DNA from: Streptomonospora nanhaiensis
GTDB taxonomy: Bacteria; Actinomycetota; Actinomycetes; Streptosporangiales; Streptosporangiaceae
Reading direction: 5' to 3'
Length of the DNA: 64,000 nt
Assembly (NCBI RefSeq): GCF_013410565.1
Contig: NZ_JACCFO010000001.1
Coordinates: forward strand, 3,968,001-4,032,000
Both the position numbers and the translations under genes were made by a program. Shown here one piece after another: positions 26,786 to 34,553 of the stretch (its first letter is position 1; the number at the start of each line of letters is the position of its first letter). The notes beneath the pieces were generated by a model. That model had not been told where the DNA came from. It worked only from the letters and a program-made list of their open reading frames with translations, and did no database searches.

Positions 26786-27477
26786 TCCACGGCCGGCCCT
26801 CCGCCGGCCCCCGCCACCGCGTCCGCCTCGGGCACCGCGCCCCCGGCGAGCAGCGCGCGGCCCCGGACGTAGGCCCCCATCAGGCTCGTGCCCCGGTACC
26901 GGGCGCGGGCCAGCCGCGCCACGTGGTGGTCGGCGTTGACCGCGACGCTGTGCGGCACGTGCCCGAACAGCGGGGCGTCCGACAGGGAGTCGCCGTAGGC
27001 CACGCACCGCTCCAGGGGGATGCCGGCGCGCGTGCGGGCCTCCTCGGTCACACGGACCTTGTCCTGGGGCGTGAGGACATCGGCCGGGTCGAGCGGCTCG
27101 CGGAAGGGCAGCGCGGGGAAGCGCGAGGCCACCACCTCGTCGAAGCCGAAGTCGAGCAGGCGGCGGGCGAAGAAGTCGGTCGACATCGTGATGACCAGGG
27201 AGTGCTCGCCGCGCGCGCGGATGTCGGCGCACACCTCGCGGATCTCCGCGAGGAAGGGGGCGGCGGCGAACGCCCGCTCGACGTGCTCCTCGGTCAGTTC
27301 ACTCCACAGCGCGTGCAGGGTGGCCGAGAACGCGCGGGTGTCGATCTCCCCGGCGCTGAAGCGGCGCTCCAGGTCCAGCAGTTCGGCCTCGGTGCCGCAG
27401 GTGCGGGCGATCTGCGTCGCCGCGCTGGTGCCGTGGATGAGGGTGCCGTCCATGTCGAACACGTGCAGATGGCTCAT
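26782..27477 (-). CDS. HAD-superfamily phosphatase, subfamily IB
   Basis: A 231-residue HAD hydrolase with nucleophile Asp8 and acid Asp10 in FDMDGTL, motif II Ser in ITMSTDFF, a motif III Lys at DKVRV, and motif IV GDSLSDAPLF. The helical cap between motifs I and II (residues 15-80) fits subfamily IB, the phosphoserine phosphatase-like group. The specific substrate cannot be told. The ATG at 27477 is used. The 3' end overlaps the TPR gene by 4 bp in the convergent direction. Confidence 0.85.
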   Translation of the reverse strand: MSHLHVFDMDGTLIHGTSAATQIARTCGTEAELLDLERRFSAGEIDTRAFSATLHALWSELTEEHVERAFAAAPFLAEIREVCADIRARGEHSLVITMSTDFFARRLLDFGFDEVVASRFPALPFREPLDPADVLTPQDKVRVTEEARTRAGIPLERCVAYGDSLSDAPLFGHVPHSVAVNADHHVARLARARYRGTSLMGAYVRGRALLAGGAVPEADAVAGAGGGPAVD

Positions 27478-27632
27478 TGCGCCGTCCTACCATCCCGGTG
27501 TGGGATGCGTCGCCCCGTTTTGTCGGCCAACGCGGGATCAGATCCGCGCGCCGAGAGCCGCGCGGAGGCCGGGGAGCCGCCGGGTTCCGCGCACCCCGCG
27601 GGCGGTGTCCGGCACGGCCCCGGTGGCCTGGT

Positions 27633-27658
27633 GTTACACCCGGGCTCTTCCGTGTAAC
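27633..27658. promoter_or_regulatory. Inverted repeat upstream of the DUF1089 gene
   Basis: GTTACAC (27633-27639) and GTGTAAC (27652-27658) form a perfect 7-bp inverted repeat with 12 bp between, centred 37 bp before the ATG at 27683. A regulator site is possible; none is known to me for this motif here. Confidence 0.35.
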
Positions 27659-27682
27659 GGGACGTACCGGTAGAACGGTGCC

Positions 27683-28255
27683 ATGCCAGCCTCCAGCGGA
27701 GAACCCGTCGCGTGGTCCCGGGTCGACGTCGCGTCCGGGCTGGGGCTCGGCACCCTCCTGCCGCAGCCCCACGGCTTCCGGCTGGAGGCCAGCGAGACCG
27801 TCGCCGGCACCGAGGAGCGCTACGCGAGCCGCTTCACCGTGCACGCCGACCTGGCCTGGGTCAGCCGCGCGGCGCGGGTGGAGGTGCTCTCCGGCGCCGG
27901 ACCGGCGAGTGTGGAGCTGCGGCGCGAGGCCGCCGGGTGGACGGTGAACGGCCGCCGCCGGGCCGAGCTGGACGGCTGCCTGGACGTGGACGTGGCCGCG
28001 ACCCCGCTCACCAACACGCTGCCGATCCGCCGGCTCGGGCTGCGCCCGGGGGAGTACCGCGACATCTCGGTGGTGCGGATCGACGTCCCCAGCCTGGGGA
28101 TCCAGCGGCTGACCCGGCGCTACACCCGGCTCTACGCCGCCGACGGCCAGGAGCGCTACGAGTACAGCGACCCCCTCAACGGCTCGTTCGTGCTGACGGT
28201 CGACCGCGACGGGCTGGTGGTCGACCACGAGGGGCTGGCCCGCCGGCTGCGCTGA
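27683..28255 (+). CDS. Putative glycolipid-binding protein (DUF1089)
   Basis: The 190-residue protein is beta-rich and matches the DUF1089 'putative glycolipid-binding' family by length and motifs: VEVLSGAGPASVELRREAAGWTV..GR, LDVDVAATPLTNTLPIRRLGL, and a C-terminal YTRLYAADGQERYEYSDP. The family is named from structure; ligands are not established. No signal peptide is present. The start at 27683 lacks a strong Shine-Dalgarno (GGTGCC). It is monocistronic, with a palindromic element upstream. Confidence 0.75.
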   Translation: MPASSGEPVAWSRVDVASGLGLGTLLPQPHGFRLEASETVAGTEERYASRFTVHADLAWVSRAARVEVLSGAGPASVELRREAAGWTVNGRRRAELDGCLDVDVAATPLTNTLPIRRLGLRPGEYRDISVVRIDVPSLGIQRLTRRYTRLYAADGQERYEYSDPLNGSFVLTVDRDGLVVDHEGLARRLR

Positions 28256-28330
28256 GGCACCGGAGGGCCCCGGCCCGCCGGTCCATCCGTCCCGCCCGCC
28301 GCGCCCGCCCTGCTCCGGCGGTTCCGGGGC

Positions 28331-29314
28331 TCAGCGCGGCGGCAGGCCGGTGATGGGCCGCGAGGGCGCCACCGGGTTCGACAGCAGGGCGGCGAGGTAG
28401 CGGCGGAACCCGTCGGCGTCGACGTCCTCCACGACCGTGGCGTTGGCCGCCAGCCCGTGCACGCCCCACGACATCGCCGAGTAGCCGCGGGTCAGTTCGC
28501 CGCTGGTCTCCACGTCGACGTGGTAGCGGCCGGCGGCGCGGACGAGTTCGGGGTGCAGCAGCAGGGCCGCGGTCAGGGAGTCGGGGTGGGTGGTGCCGTC
28601 GATGCCGACGCCGCGGTCGAACTCCAGCGTGGCGGCGCAGACCCGGGTGAAGAAGTCGGCCAGCGGGGTGCGCAGGGCGGCGATGTGGGCCAGGGTCTCG
28701 CGGCCGAACACCGCGCGCCGCAGGGTGAGCGGGTCCCACGGCACGACGGTGATCGCGAAGCCCGCCGCGAAGACCGCCTTGGCGGCCTCGGGGTCGACGT
28801 AGAAGTTGAACTCCGCGGCGGCGGTGATGTTGCCGCGCCCGTTGTTGGAACCGCCCATGACGTAGAGGGCCCGGACGTTGCGCGCGAAGCCGGGGTCCTT
28901 CAGCGCGGCGGCGGCGATGTTGGTGAGCGGCCCGATCGCCACGACCGACAGTTCGCCGGGGCGCTCGGCGGCCAGGCGCACCAGCGCGTCCACCGCGTGC
29001 TCGCTCTCGGGGGCCTGGTCGCCGGCGTCCATGCTCAGCCCGCCCACGCCGTCGCCGTGCACGTTCTCGGCGCTGACCCAGGGCCGCATCAGCGGGCGGC
29101 GGCAGCCCAGGTGGACGGGGACCTCGCCGAGGCGCCCGGCGGCGTTGAGGGTGAGAAAGGCGTTGTGCACCTGGCGCTCGAACCCCACGTTGCCCGCCAC
29201 CATGGTGATGGCCCGGAGGTCGGCGGCCGGGTCGAGCAGGCCCACCAGCAGCGCGACGCAGTCGTCCTGGGCGGTGTCGGTGTCGATGACCAGGGGAACG
29301 GGCGTCGGCGGCAT
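28331..29314 (-). CDS. Inosine-uridine preferring nucleoside hydrolase family protein
   Basis: A 327-residue N-ribohydrolase that would split nucleosides to base and ribose. The calcium-binding Asp cluster is at the N-terminus (VIDTDTAQDD, usually DTDPGxDD), followed by AVDALVRLAAERPGELSVVAIGPLTNIA and YVMGGSN, as in the family. The histidine of the usual late VHD motif is replaced by the region THPDSLTAALL, so substrate range is open. The start at 29314 is chosen because AAGGAG lies 9 bp upstream; an open frame extends further but has no start support. Confidence 0.85.
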   Translation of the reverse strand: MPPTPVPLVIDTDTAQDDCVALLVGLLDPAADLRAITMVAGNVGFERQVHNAFLTLNAAGRLGEVPVHLGCRRPLMRPWVSAENVHGDGVGGLSMDAGDQAPESEHAVDALVRLAAERPGELSVVAIGPLTNIAAAALKDPGFARNVRALYVMGGSNNGRGNITAAAEFNFYVDPEAAKAVFAAGFAITVVPWDPLTLRRAVFGRETLAHIAALRTPLADFFTRVCAATLEFDRGVGIDGTTHPDSLTAALLLHPELVRAAGRYHVDVETSGELTRGYSAMSWGVHGLAANATVVEDVDADGFRRYLAALLSNPVAPSRPITGLPPR

Positions 29315-29809
29315 GGGCGGGACTCCTTGTCCGGACGGGTGCGGCGCGGCGCACCGCACGGCGTGTGCGGCCGAGCCTAGGCGGCCGTGCGCGGCCCGGC
29401 CGCGCGCCGGTGCCGGGGCGCGTGTCGGGGTGCGCACGGGGGGCCGGTGAATGGCGTGTTTCAGGACAAAGGTCTATAAGGGCGGTTTGCGTTTTGTCTC
29501 CCGTTCAGGAGCGCTCCCGCGTACTCTTGGGGTTAGCCCCATCGGTTGTCCGGCACCCTTCGCGATGGTGCGATTCGCCGGCCAATTCTGTATACAATCA
29601 GTGAAGATGGTTGTCGGAGGGCCGTGGTTGCGGCAGAATTCGGCGATGGATGGTGGTTCCTCTGGGGCGGGTGCGACCCGGTCGCCGCCCTTGGACTCCG
29701 ACACCGCGCCGCGGGGCGCGGGCCCGGCACCGCGCTCGTCCGGCGCCCGGGCCGCCTTCCGCGGTGCTCACTCCGGAGGATCGACAAGCACCGTAAGGCG
29801 GTGGCCCGG
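29315..29809. other. Regulatory/intergenic stretch with a possible gene remnant
   Basis: The region holds a cellulase-repressor-like element (29508-29517), the palindromic TGTATACA (about 29590), and an open frame (from 29546) that runs into the HATPase gene. That frame contains GDGWWFLWGG, a motif common in short actinobacterial proteins next to HTH regulators. It could be a fused or decayed small gene. Composition is less GC-rich than the flanks. Confidence 0.4.
29508..29517. promoter_or_regulatory. Imperfect CelR/CebR-like operator
   Basis: The core GGAGCGCTCC matches the inside of the cellulase-repressor site TGGGAGCGCTCCCA found upstream of the GH48 gene; 11 of 14 positions agree. It lies about 300 bp before the likely HATPase start. 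Confidence 0.3.
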
Positions 29810-30373
29810 ATGGCCCAGTGCGACGGAGTGGACGACGACGTCGGCATCTACACGCTGCGGGCGTGCCGCACGTTCGCCGGCGCCGCCCGCGAGTGCCGCG
29901 AGGCCCGGCTCTGGGCGCGCCGCCACATGCGGCCGTTCCCCGATGTCGCCGACGCCGTCGAACTCGTGGTCAGCGAGTTCTTCGGCAACGCCGTGCGCCA
30001 CACCGCGTCCGGCCAGCCCGGCGGCACCGTGTTCGTGAGCCTGGTCGGCCTGGTCTCGGGCGCCCTCCACCTGGAGGTCCACGACGAAGGCCCGCGCCGG
30101 GGCGCACCCCGCACCACCGCGCGGGTGCTGGCCCCCGACCTCGAACGCCCCGACGGCCGCGGACTCTTCCTGGCGGCGGCGCTGACCAAGGAGTGGGGGC
30201 GGCTGCCCCTGCACGGCGGCCCCGGCTACGCCGAACGCGGCTACACCAGCATCTTCGACCCCGATCTCGACCACGAGACCAGCGACTACGTCGGCCCCAT
30301 GATCACCTGGGCGGAGTTCAGCACGTCCTTCCGCGCCGCTCCCGCGTCGGCCGCCGCCCACCACGCGGGCTGA
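29810..30373 (+). CDS. HATPase_c_2 (anti-sigma/RsbW-like) ATP-binding protein
   Basis: A 187-residue protein with a GHKL ATPase fold: N box VELVVSEFFGNAVRHT, then ALHLEVHDEGP (G1) and DGRGLFLAAALTKEWG (G2). Proteins of this type act as anti-sigma kinases or switch partners in Streptomyces and relatives. The start at 29810 (ATG) is a choice; GTG at 29801 is in frame and an upstream open frame reaches 29546. No sigma or anti-anti-sigma gene lies adjacent. It is transcribed away from the nucleoside hydrolase. Confidence 0.75.
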   Translation: MAQCDGVDDDVGIYTLRACRTFAGAARECREARLWARRHMRPFPDVADAVELVVSEFFGNAVRHTASGQPGGTVFVSLVGLVSGALHLEVHDEGPRRGAPRTTARVLAPDLERPDGRGLFLAAALTKEWGRLPLHGGPGYAERGYTSIFDPDLDHETSDYVGPMITWAEFSTSFRAAPASAAAHHAG

Positions 30374-30565
30374 TCCCGCGGGGGTGGCGCCCGCCGGGGC
30401 GCCCCTCGCCCTTTTTCCGCGCACCGCGCCGCGCGGCTGTGCCGCGCGCGATTTCCGCGCGGGCAAAACCGGGCGCGCATTGGCCGCGAATCCGCGAAAG
30501 CCCGCCGGAGCCATTCGGCTCCCGTGCAATTGCATATTCGCCGAAAATTTTCGACGACCGTCGCG

Positions 30566-30586
30566 CGGCGGAGTTTTCCTCCGCCG
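30566..30586. terminator. Terminator between convergent HATPase and PuuD-like genes
   Basis: CGGCGGAG (30566-30573), loop TTTTC and CTCCGCCG (30579-30586) give a perfect 8-bp stem. The flanking 30.4-30.6 kb is AT-richer than average and holds no gene. Confidence 0.55.
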
Positions 30587-30628
30587 CCATTGCCCCGGGC
30601 GCAGCGGAATTTCCGCCGTGCGGCGCGG

Positions 30629-31354
30629 CTATCCGCGCTCGGCGGCCCGCTTGGCGGCGGCCTCGGCCAGCCAGCGGAACAGCACGGGGTCCGCGCGCAT
30701 CTCCGGGTGCCACTGCACGGCCAGCACGCCGGGCTCCTCGGGCGCCTCCAGCGCCTCGACGGTGCCGTCGTCGGCCCAGGCCGCGGGCACCAGGCCGTGC
30801 CCCAGGTCCGCCACCGCCTGGTGGTGGTAGGCGGCCACGGTGACGCGGGTGGCGCCGTGCAGCGCCGCCAGCCGGCTCGCCGGGTCCAGGCGCACGGGGT
30901 GGTCGCCGAAGACGCCGGGCCGCTCAAGGTGCGCGGCCGCGGCGGTGTCGCCGAGGACGTCGGGCAGGTGCTGGTGCAGCGTACCGCCCCGGGCGACGTT
31001 GAGGAGCTGCATGCCCCGGCAGATGCCCAGCACCGGCGTGCCCGCGGCCAGGGCCGCCTCCAGCAGTGCGAGCTCGGCGTCGTCGCGCGCGGCCAGGACG
31101 CCGCCGGTGCGCTCGTGGGGCGCGGCGCCGTAGCGCGCGGGGTCGACGTCGCCGCCCCCGGCCAGGACCAGCCCGTCGAGCCGGTCCAGCGCCGCGTGCA
31201 CCCCGGCCACCGGCGGCAGGACCACCGGCACCGCACCGGCGGCGGCCACGGCCCGGGCGTAGGCGTCCGGGAGCAGGACGGCGGGCATGGCCCACTCGCG
31301 CCCCCAGCGGGCCTCCTCCGCGTAGGCCGAGATACCGATCACCGGTGCCGCCAT
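30629..31354 (-). CDS. Class I glutamine amidotransferase, gamma-glutamyl-gamma-aminobutyrate hydrolase-like
   Basis: A 241-residue C26-type peptidase of the PuuD group. Nucleophile Cys112 is in VLGICRGMQLLN, and the catalytic His-Glu pair in VQWHPEM. GLVLAGGGDVDPARYG and YHHQAVADLG also match. It could hydrolyse gamma-glutamyl bonds from polyamine breakdown, but no puu genes lie nearby. The ATG at 31354 is used. It is transcribed away from the globin cluster. Confidence 0.85.
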   Translation of the reverse strand: MAAPVIGISAYAEEARWGREWAMPAVLLPDAYARAVAAAGAVPVVLPPVAGVHAALDRLDGLVLAGGGDVDPARYGAAPHERTGGVLAARDDAELALLEAALAAGTPVLGICRGMQLLNVARGGTLHQHLPDVLGDTAAAAHLERPGVFGDHPVRLDPASRLAALHGATRVTVAAYHHQAVADLGHGLVPAAWADDGTVEALEAPEEPGVLAVQWHPEMRADPVLFRWLAEAAAKRAAERG

Positions 31355-31817
31355 GTCCGCCTCCCGTGCCCGCGACGTCCGCGCCGCCCCGGCGCGTCCC
31401 TAAACGGTGCCACGGCGCCGGAGCGCGCTGCGCCGCCGCGGGCACAGGAAGCGGACGACACGTGACACATGACACATGATCTGGGGCGCCGCTCCGCCGC
31501 CGGGGCCGCGGCCCCGGCGGCGCGACGCCCGGCGGCGTAGGGCCGCGCGGCTCTCGGCGCGGGTGGGCGCGCACCCCGTTTCACAATGAATGCCAAAGGT
31601 CCCGAACCCGGACGAAATACCCGGGTATTCAGTGAGGACGCCTGTTCGGTACGTGCTCGCGCGGCCTGTCGCATGCCCTGCTATCTGGGCAAATGCGGGG
31701 TTTCGGACAGATTCGGGCTGACTTTTGACGTTTTGGTAACGGCGTCTGTAGGGTTCAGCCCCGAGTTCTCTCGCGCATCTCCCTTCCCTTCTTCCATTCC
31801 ATGCTGAGGTGCCCCTC
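31355..31817. other. Intergenic region with the globin promoter
   Basis: There is no convincing gene. The right side (31.58-31.8 kb) is AT-richer and carries the TTGACG/TAGGGT promoter. CCGGGTATTCAG near 31620 and TTTTGGTAAC near 31731 are possible operator pieces, but no clear inverted repeat is present. Confidence 0.4.
31725..31754 (+). promoter_or_regulatory. Promoter of the truncated haemoglobin gene
   Basis: TTGACG (31725-31730), an 18-bp spacer and TAGGGT (31749-31754) fit a vegetative promoter, with a leader of about 57 nt to the GTG at 31818. Confidence 0.45.
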
Positions 31818-32195
31818 GTGACGAACGAAACCGCAACCATTTACGAGCGCATCGGCGGCCACGACGCCCTCACCACCGTGGTCGACGACCTCTACGTGCG
31901 CATCATGGCCGACCCCGAACTGGCCGGCTTCTTCACCGGCACCAGCCTGCCCAAGCTCAAAGGGCGCCAGGTCGAGTTCTTCAGCGCCGCCCTGGGCGGC
32001 CCCGACCTCTACAGCGGCGGCGCGATGGACGAGGTCCACCGCGGCCGCGGCATCGAGCAGCGCCACTTCGACCTGGTCGCCGCCCACCTCGTCGACTCCC
32101 TCAAGGCCGCCGGCGTGCCCGGCGACACCATCGACGAGATCATCGGCGCCGTCGCCCCCCTCTCCGGCGCCATCGTCGGCAAGACCGAGGGCTGA
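31818..32195 (+). CDS. glbN: Group I truncated haemoglobin
   Basis: A 125-residue 2-on-2 globin: N-terminal TATIYERIGGHDALTTVVDDLYVRI, KLKGRQVEFFSAALGGPDLYSGG and HRGRGIEQRHFDLVAAHL, where the proximal His sits in EQRHFDL. Group I proteins scavenge nitric oxide or bind oxygen. The GTG at 31818 is preferred over 31809 because GAGG is 7 bp before it. A flavohaemoglobin gene follows 204 bp away on the same strand. Confidence 0.9.
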   Translation: MTNETATIYERIGGHDALTTVVDDLYVRIMADPELAGFFTGTSLPKLKGRQVEFFSAALGGPDLYSGGAMDEVHRGRGIEQRHFDLVAAHLVDSLKAAGVPGDTIDEIIGAVAPLSGAIVGKTEG

Positions 32196-32212
32196 CCCCG
32201 CCCGTCCCCCGG

Positions 32213-32230
32213 ACGCCCGTGCCCGGGCGT
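32213..32230 (+). terminator. Possible terminator after the truncated haemoglobin gene
   Basis: ACGCCC (32213-32218) and GGGCGT (32225-32230) form a 6-bp hairpin with a GTGCCC loop, 18 bp past the stop. Confidence 0.35.
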
Positions 32231-32399
32231 GCCGGCGGCGGACACGGCCGCGCGCCGGAAGCGGGAGACGACCGGGCGCCCTGCGGTGTGCCGCCTGTCG
32301 CGCGGCCCGCCCCCGGCCGCTCCCGCCCACCGCCCCGCCCGCGGCCGCCGCCGCGGCCCGCCGCCCGGGCGCGGGATCCCTGCTAAGGAATCTGATCAC

Positions 32400-33539
32400 G
32401 TGGATGTCACGCGGCTGAAGGACAGTTGGAAGAAGGTCGCGGCCTACGGAGACGAAGTCCCACTGTTCTTCTACTCCACACTGTTCATCACCCACCCCGA
32501 GACCCGGTCGCTGTTCCCGGTCAGCATGGCCGGCCAGCGCGACCGGCTCGTCGGCGCGCTCGGCCGGATCGTCTCCGACGTCGACCGCGTCGACGAACTG
32601 GTGCCCTTCCTCCAGGGCCTGGGCCGCGACCACCGCAAGTTCGCGGTCGTCGCCGAGCACTACCCCGCCGTCGGCCAGGCCCTCCTGCACACGCTCGCCC
32701 ACTTCCTCGGCCCGGAGTGGAAACCCGAACTCGCCGAGGACTGGAGCGAGGCCTACGGCCTGGTCGCCAAGGTCATGACCGAGGCCGCCGACGAGTCGGC
32801 GCGCACCACCCCGCCGTGGTGGGACGCCCGGGTGATCAGCCATGAGCGGCGCAGCGCCGACGTCGCGGTCATCACCGTCCAGCCCGAGTACGAGCTGGAG
32901 TACCGGCCCGGCCAGAGCGTGGCGGTCGAGACCCGGCTGCGGCCCAACGTGTGGCGGTTCTACACCCCCGCCAACGCGCCCCGCCGCAACGGCACCATCG
33001 AGTTCCACGTCCGGCTCGTGGGAGGCGGCCCCGTCAGCACCACCCTCGTCCAGGGCGTGCAGCCCGGCGACTCGCTGCGCCTGGGCGCGCCCGTGGGCGA
33101 CCGGCTGCTCCTCGGCGGCAAGCGGGACCTGCTGATGGTGGCGGGCGGCACCGGGCTGGCCCCGTTCAAGGCGATGATCGAGCAGCTCCGCGCCGAGCAG
33201 GCGGGCGGCGACGTCCGCCGCGTCAGCCTGTTCGTCGGAGCGCCCTACGCGCGCGACCACTACGATTACCCGGCCCTGCACGAGCTGGCCGGGGCGTGTC
33301 CGTGGCTGCGCGTGGTCCCGTGCGTCTCGCGCGAGGCCCCCCGGCCCGGTGTCGAGTCCGGGGACGCCGTGGACGTCGCGCTGCGCTACGGCACCTGGCC
33401 CGACGAGGACGTCTACGTCTGCGGCTCGCCGGAGATGGTCACCGGCACGCTGCGCCGCCTCGCCCAGGCGGGCGTCACCGAGGACCGCGTCCGATACGAG
33501 GACTTCGACACCACCAGCACGAGCGGAGGGAATCCGTGA
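32400..33539 (+). CDS. Flavohaemoglobin (globin with FAD/NAD reductase)
   Basis: 379 residues: a globin domain of about 130 residues (LFFYSTLFITHPETRSLFP; proximal His in GRDHRKFAVVAEHYP), then an FAD-binding barrel (RFYTPANAPR) and NAD(P)-binding domain (MVAGGTGLAPFKAMIEQL, VYVCGSPEMV). It would oxidise nitric oxide to nitrate using oxygen and NAD(P)H. The GTG at 32400 has AAGGA 9 bp upstream. Its stop overlaps the GTG of the following DivIVA-like gene (GTGA), so the two are translationally coupled. Confidence 0.9.
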   Translation: MDVTRLKDSWKKVAAYGDEVPLFFYSTLFITHPETRSLFPVSMAGQRDRLVGALGRIVSDVDRVDELVPFLQGLGRDHRKFAVVAEHYPAVGQALLHTLAHFLGPEWKPELAEDWSEAYGLVAKVMTEAADESARTTPPWWDARVISHERRSADVAVITVQPEYELEYRPGQSVAVETRLRPNVWRFYTPANAPRRNGTIEFHVRLVGGGPVSTTLVQGVQPGDSLRLGAPVGDRLLLGGKRDLLMVAGGTGLAPFKAMIEQLRAEQAGGDVRRVSLFVGAPYARDHYDYPALHELAGACPWLRVVPCVSREAPRPGVESGDAVDVALRYGTWPDEDVYVCGSPEMVTGTLRRLAQAGVTEDRVRYEDFDTTSTSGGNP

Positions 33540-34411
33540 CCGCACGCGAGGACATGGGTGCCAGGAGCCGGTCTTCTCAGCGGCTGAGTCCCGAGCGCGT
33601 CCGTGCCCAGGAGTTCTCCCGGGCCTCGCTGGGCCGGCGCGGGTACAACGAGGAGGAGGTGCGGCTGTTCATCGGCCGCGTCGCCGAGGACCTCGCCGCC
33701 AGCGACGCCGAGAAGGCCAGCCTGCGCGCCGAGATCGACCGGCTGCGCCGCCGCTACCGCGAGCAGAACCACTCGGCCGCCTCCGTCGAGGGCCCGCCCG
33801 CCGAGGCGGTCAACCTGCTCTCGGCCGCCCAGCAGCAGGCCGACGCCTACGTCGCCCAGGCCCAGGAGTACTGCCGCCAGCTCACCGTGCAGGCCCGCCG
33901 GCAGGCCGAGGACATCCTGGTGGAGGCGCGCGACCAGGCCGGCGCGGCCGCCGACGAGGCCGCGCGCGGCTACCGCGCCGGCGCCGGCTCCTCCTACACC
34001 CGCGAGGTGGAGGAGATGGAGCGCCGGGTCGCCTGGATCCAGACGTTCTGCCGGGCGGTGCAGATCCAGATGCAGGCCGCCAGCGACGCGTTCTCCCAGG
34101 AGATCGCCCGGCTGAGCGACTTTAGCACGTTGTCGGCCGAGCGCGACGGCCGCCGGCCCGACTCCCCCGACGGCCTCGGCGGCCCCCAGCGGGCGCCCCA
34201 GCACGCGGCACCCGCCTCGGCCGCGGGCCCTCTCGGCGCGGCCGGCCCGGCCGCGCCGCCCGGCCCGCCGGTGCCCGCCGGCCCGGTCGGCCCGGGGCAC
34301 GGGATCGGGCCCGACGTGGATGCCGTGCCGCAGAGCCGCTACGCCGGCGGCCACGACTCCGACCGCCGCGCCCACGACGACAGCGGCGCCGCCTGGCTGC
34401 CCCGGGGCTGA
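33536..34411 (+). CDS. DivIVA/Wag31-like coiled-coil protein
   Basis: This 291-residue protein has a DivIVA-type membrane-binding N-terminus (RLSPERVRAQEFSRASLGRRGYNEEEVRLFIGRVAEDL), a predicted coiled coil at about 60-190 rich in Ala/Glu/Gln, and a Pro/Gly-rich disordered tail. DivIVA proteins mark poles and growth zones. The protein lacks the longer C-terminal coil of true polar DivIVA. It starts 4 bp inside the flavohaemoglobin stop (GTGA), with GGAGGG before the GTG. Why a DivIVA-type protein is coupled to a nitric-oxide reductase is not clear; co-expression is inferred from the overlap. Confidence 0.8.
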   Translation: MTAREDMGARSRSSQRLSPERVRAQEFSRASLGRRGYNEEEVRLFIGRVAEDLAASDAEKASLRAEIDRLRRRYREQNHSAASVEGPPAEAVNLLSAAQQQADAYVAQAQEYCRQLTVQARRQAEDILVEARDQAGAAADEAARGYRAGAGSSYTREVEEMERRVAWIQTFCRAVQIQMQAASDAFSQEIARLSDFSTLSAERDGRRPDSPDGLGGPQRAPQHAAPASAAGPLGAAGPAAPPGPPVPAGPVGPGHGIGPDVDAVPQSRYAGGHDSDRRAHDDSGAAWLPRG

Positions 34412-34466
34412 GCCCGCCCGCCCTCGGCCGGATGCGCCCGGCCCGGCCGGCGGCGGGCACACGCGA

Positions 34467-34504
34467 GGGCCGCGCCCCGGCCGGCACCGGCCGGGGCGCG
34501 GCCC
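34467..34504. terminator. Bidirectional terminator, 18-bp perfect stem
   Basis: 34467-34484 and 34487-34504 are perfect reverse complements with a 2-nt loop. The hairpin lies between the convergent DivIVA-like and GH6 genes, about 55 bp past each stop. Confidence 0.8.
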
Positions 34505-34553
34505 GCTGGGTGCGGACAGCGGTCGGTTCAGATGTCCAGCGGAATCATCCTCT

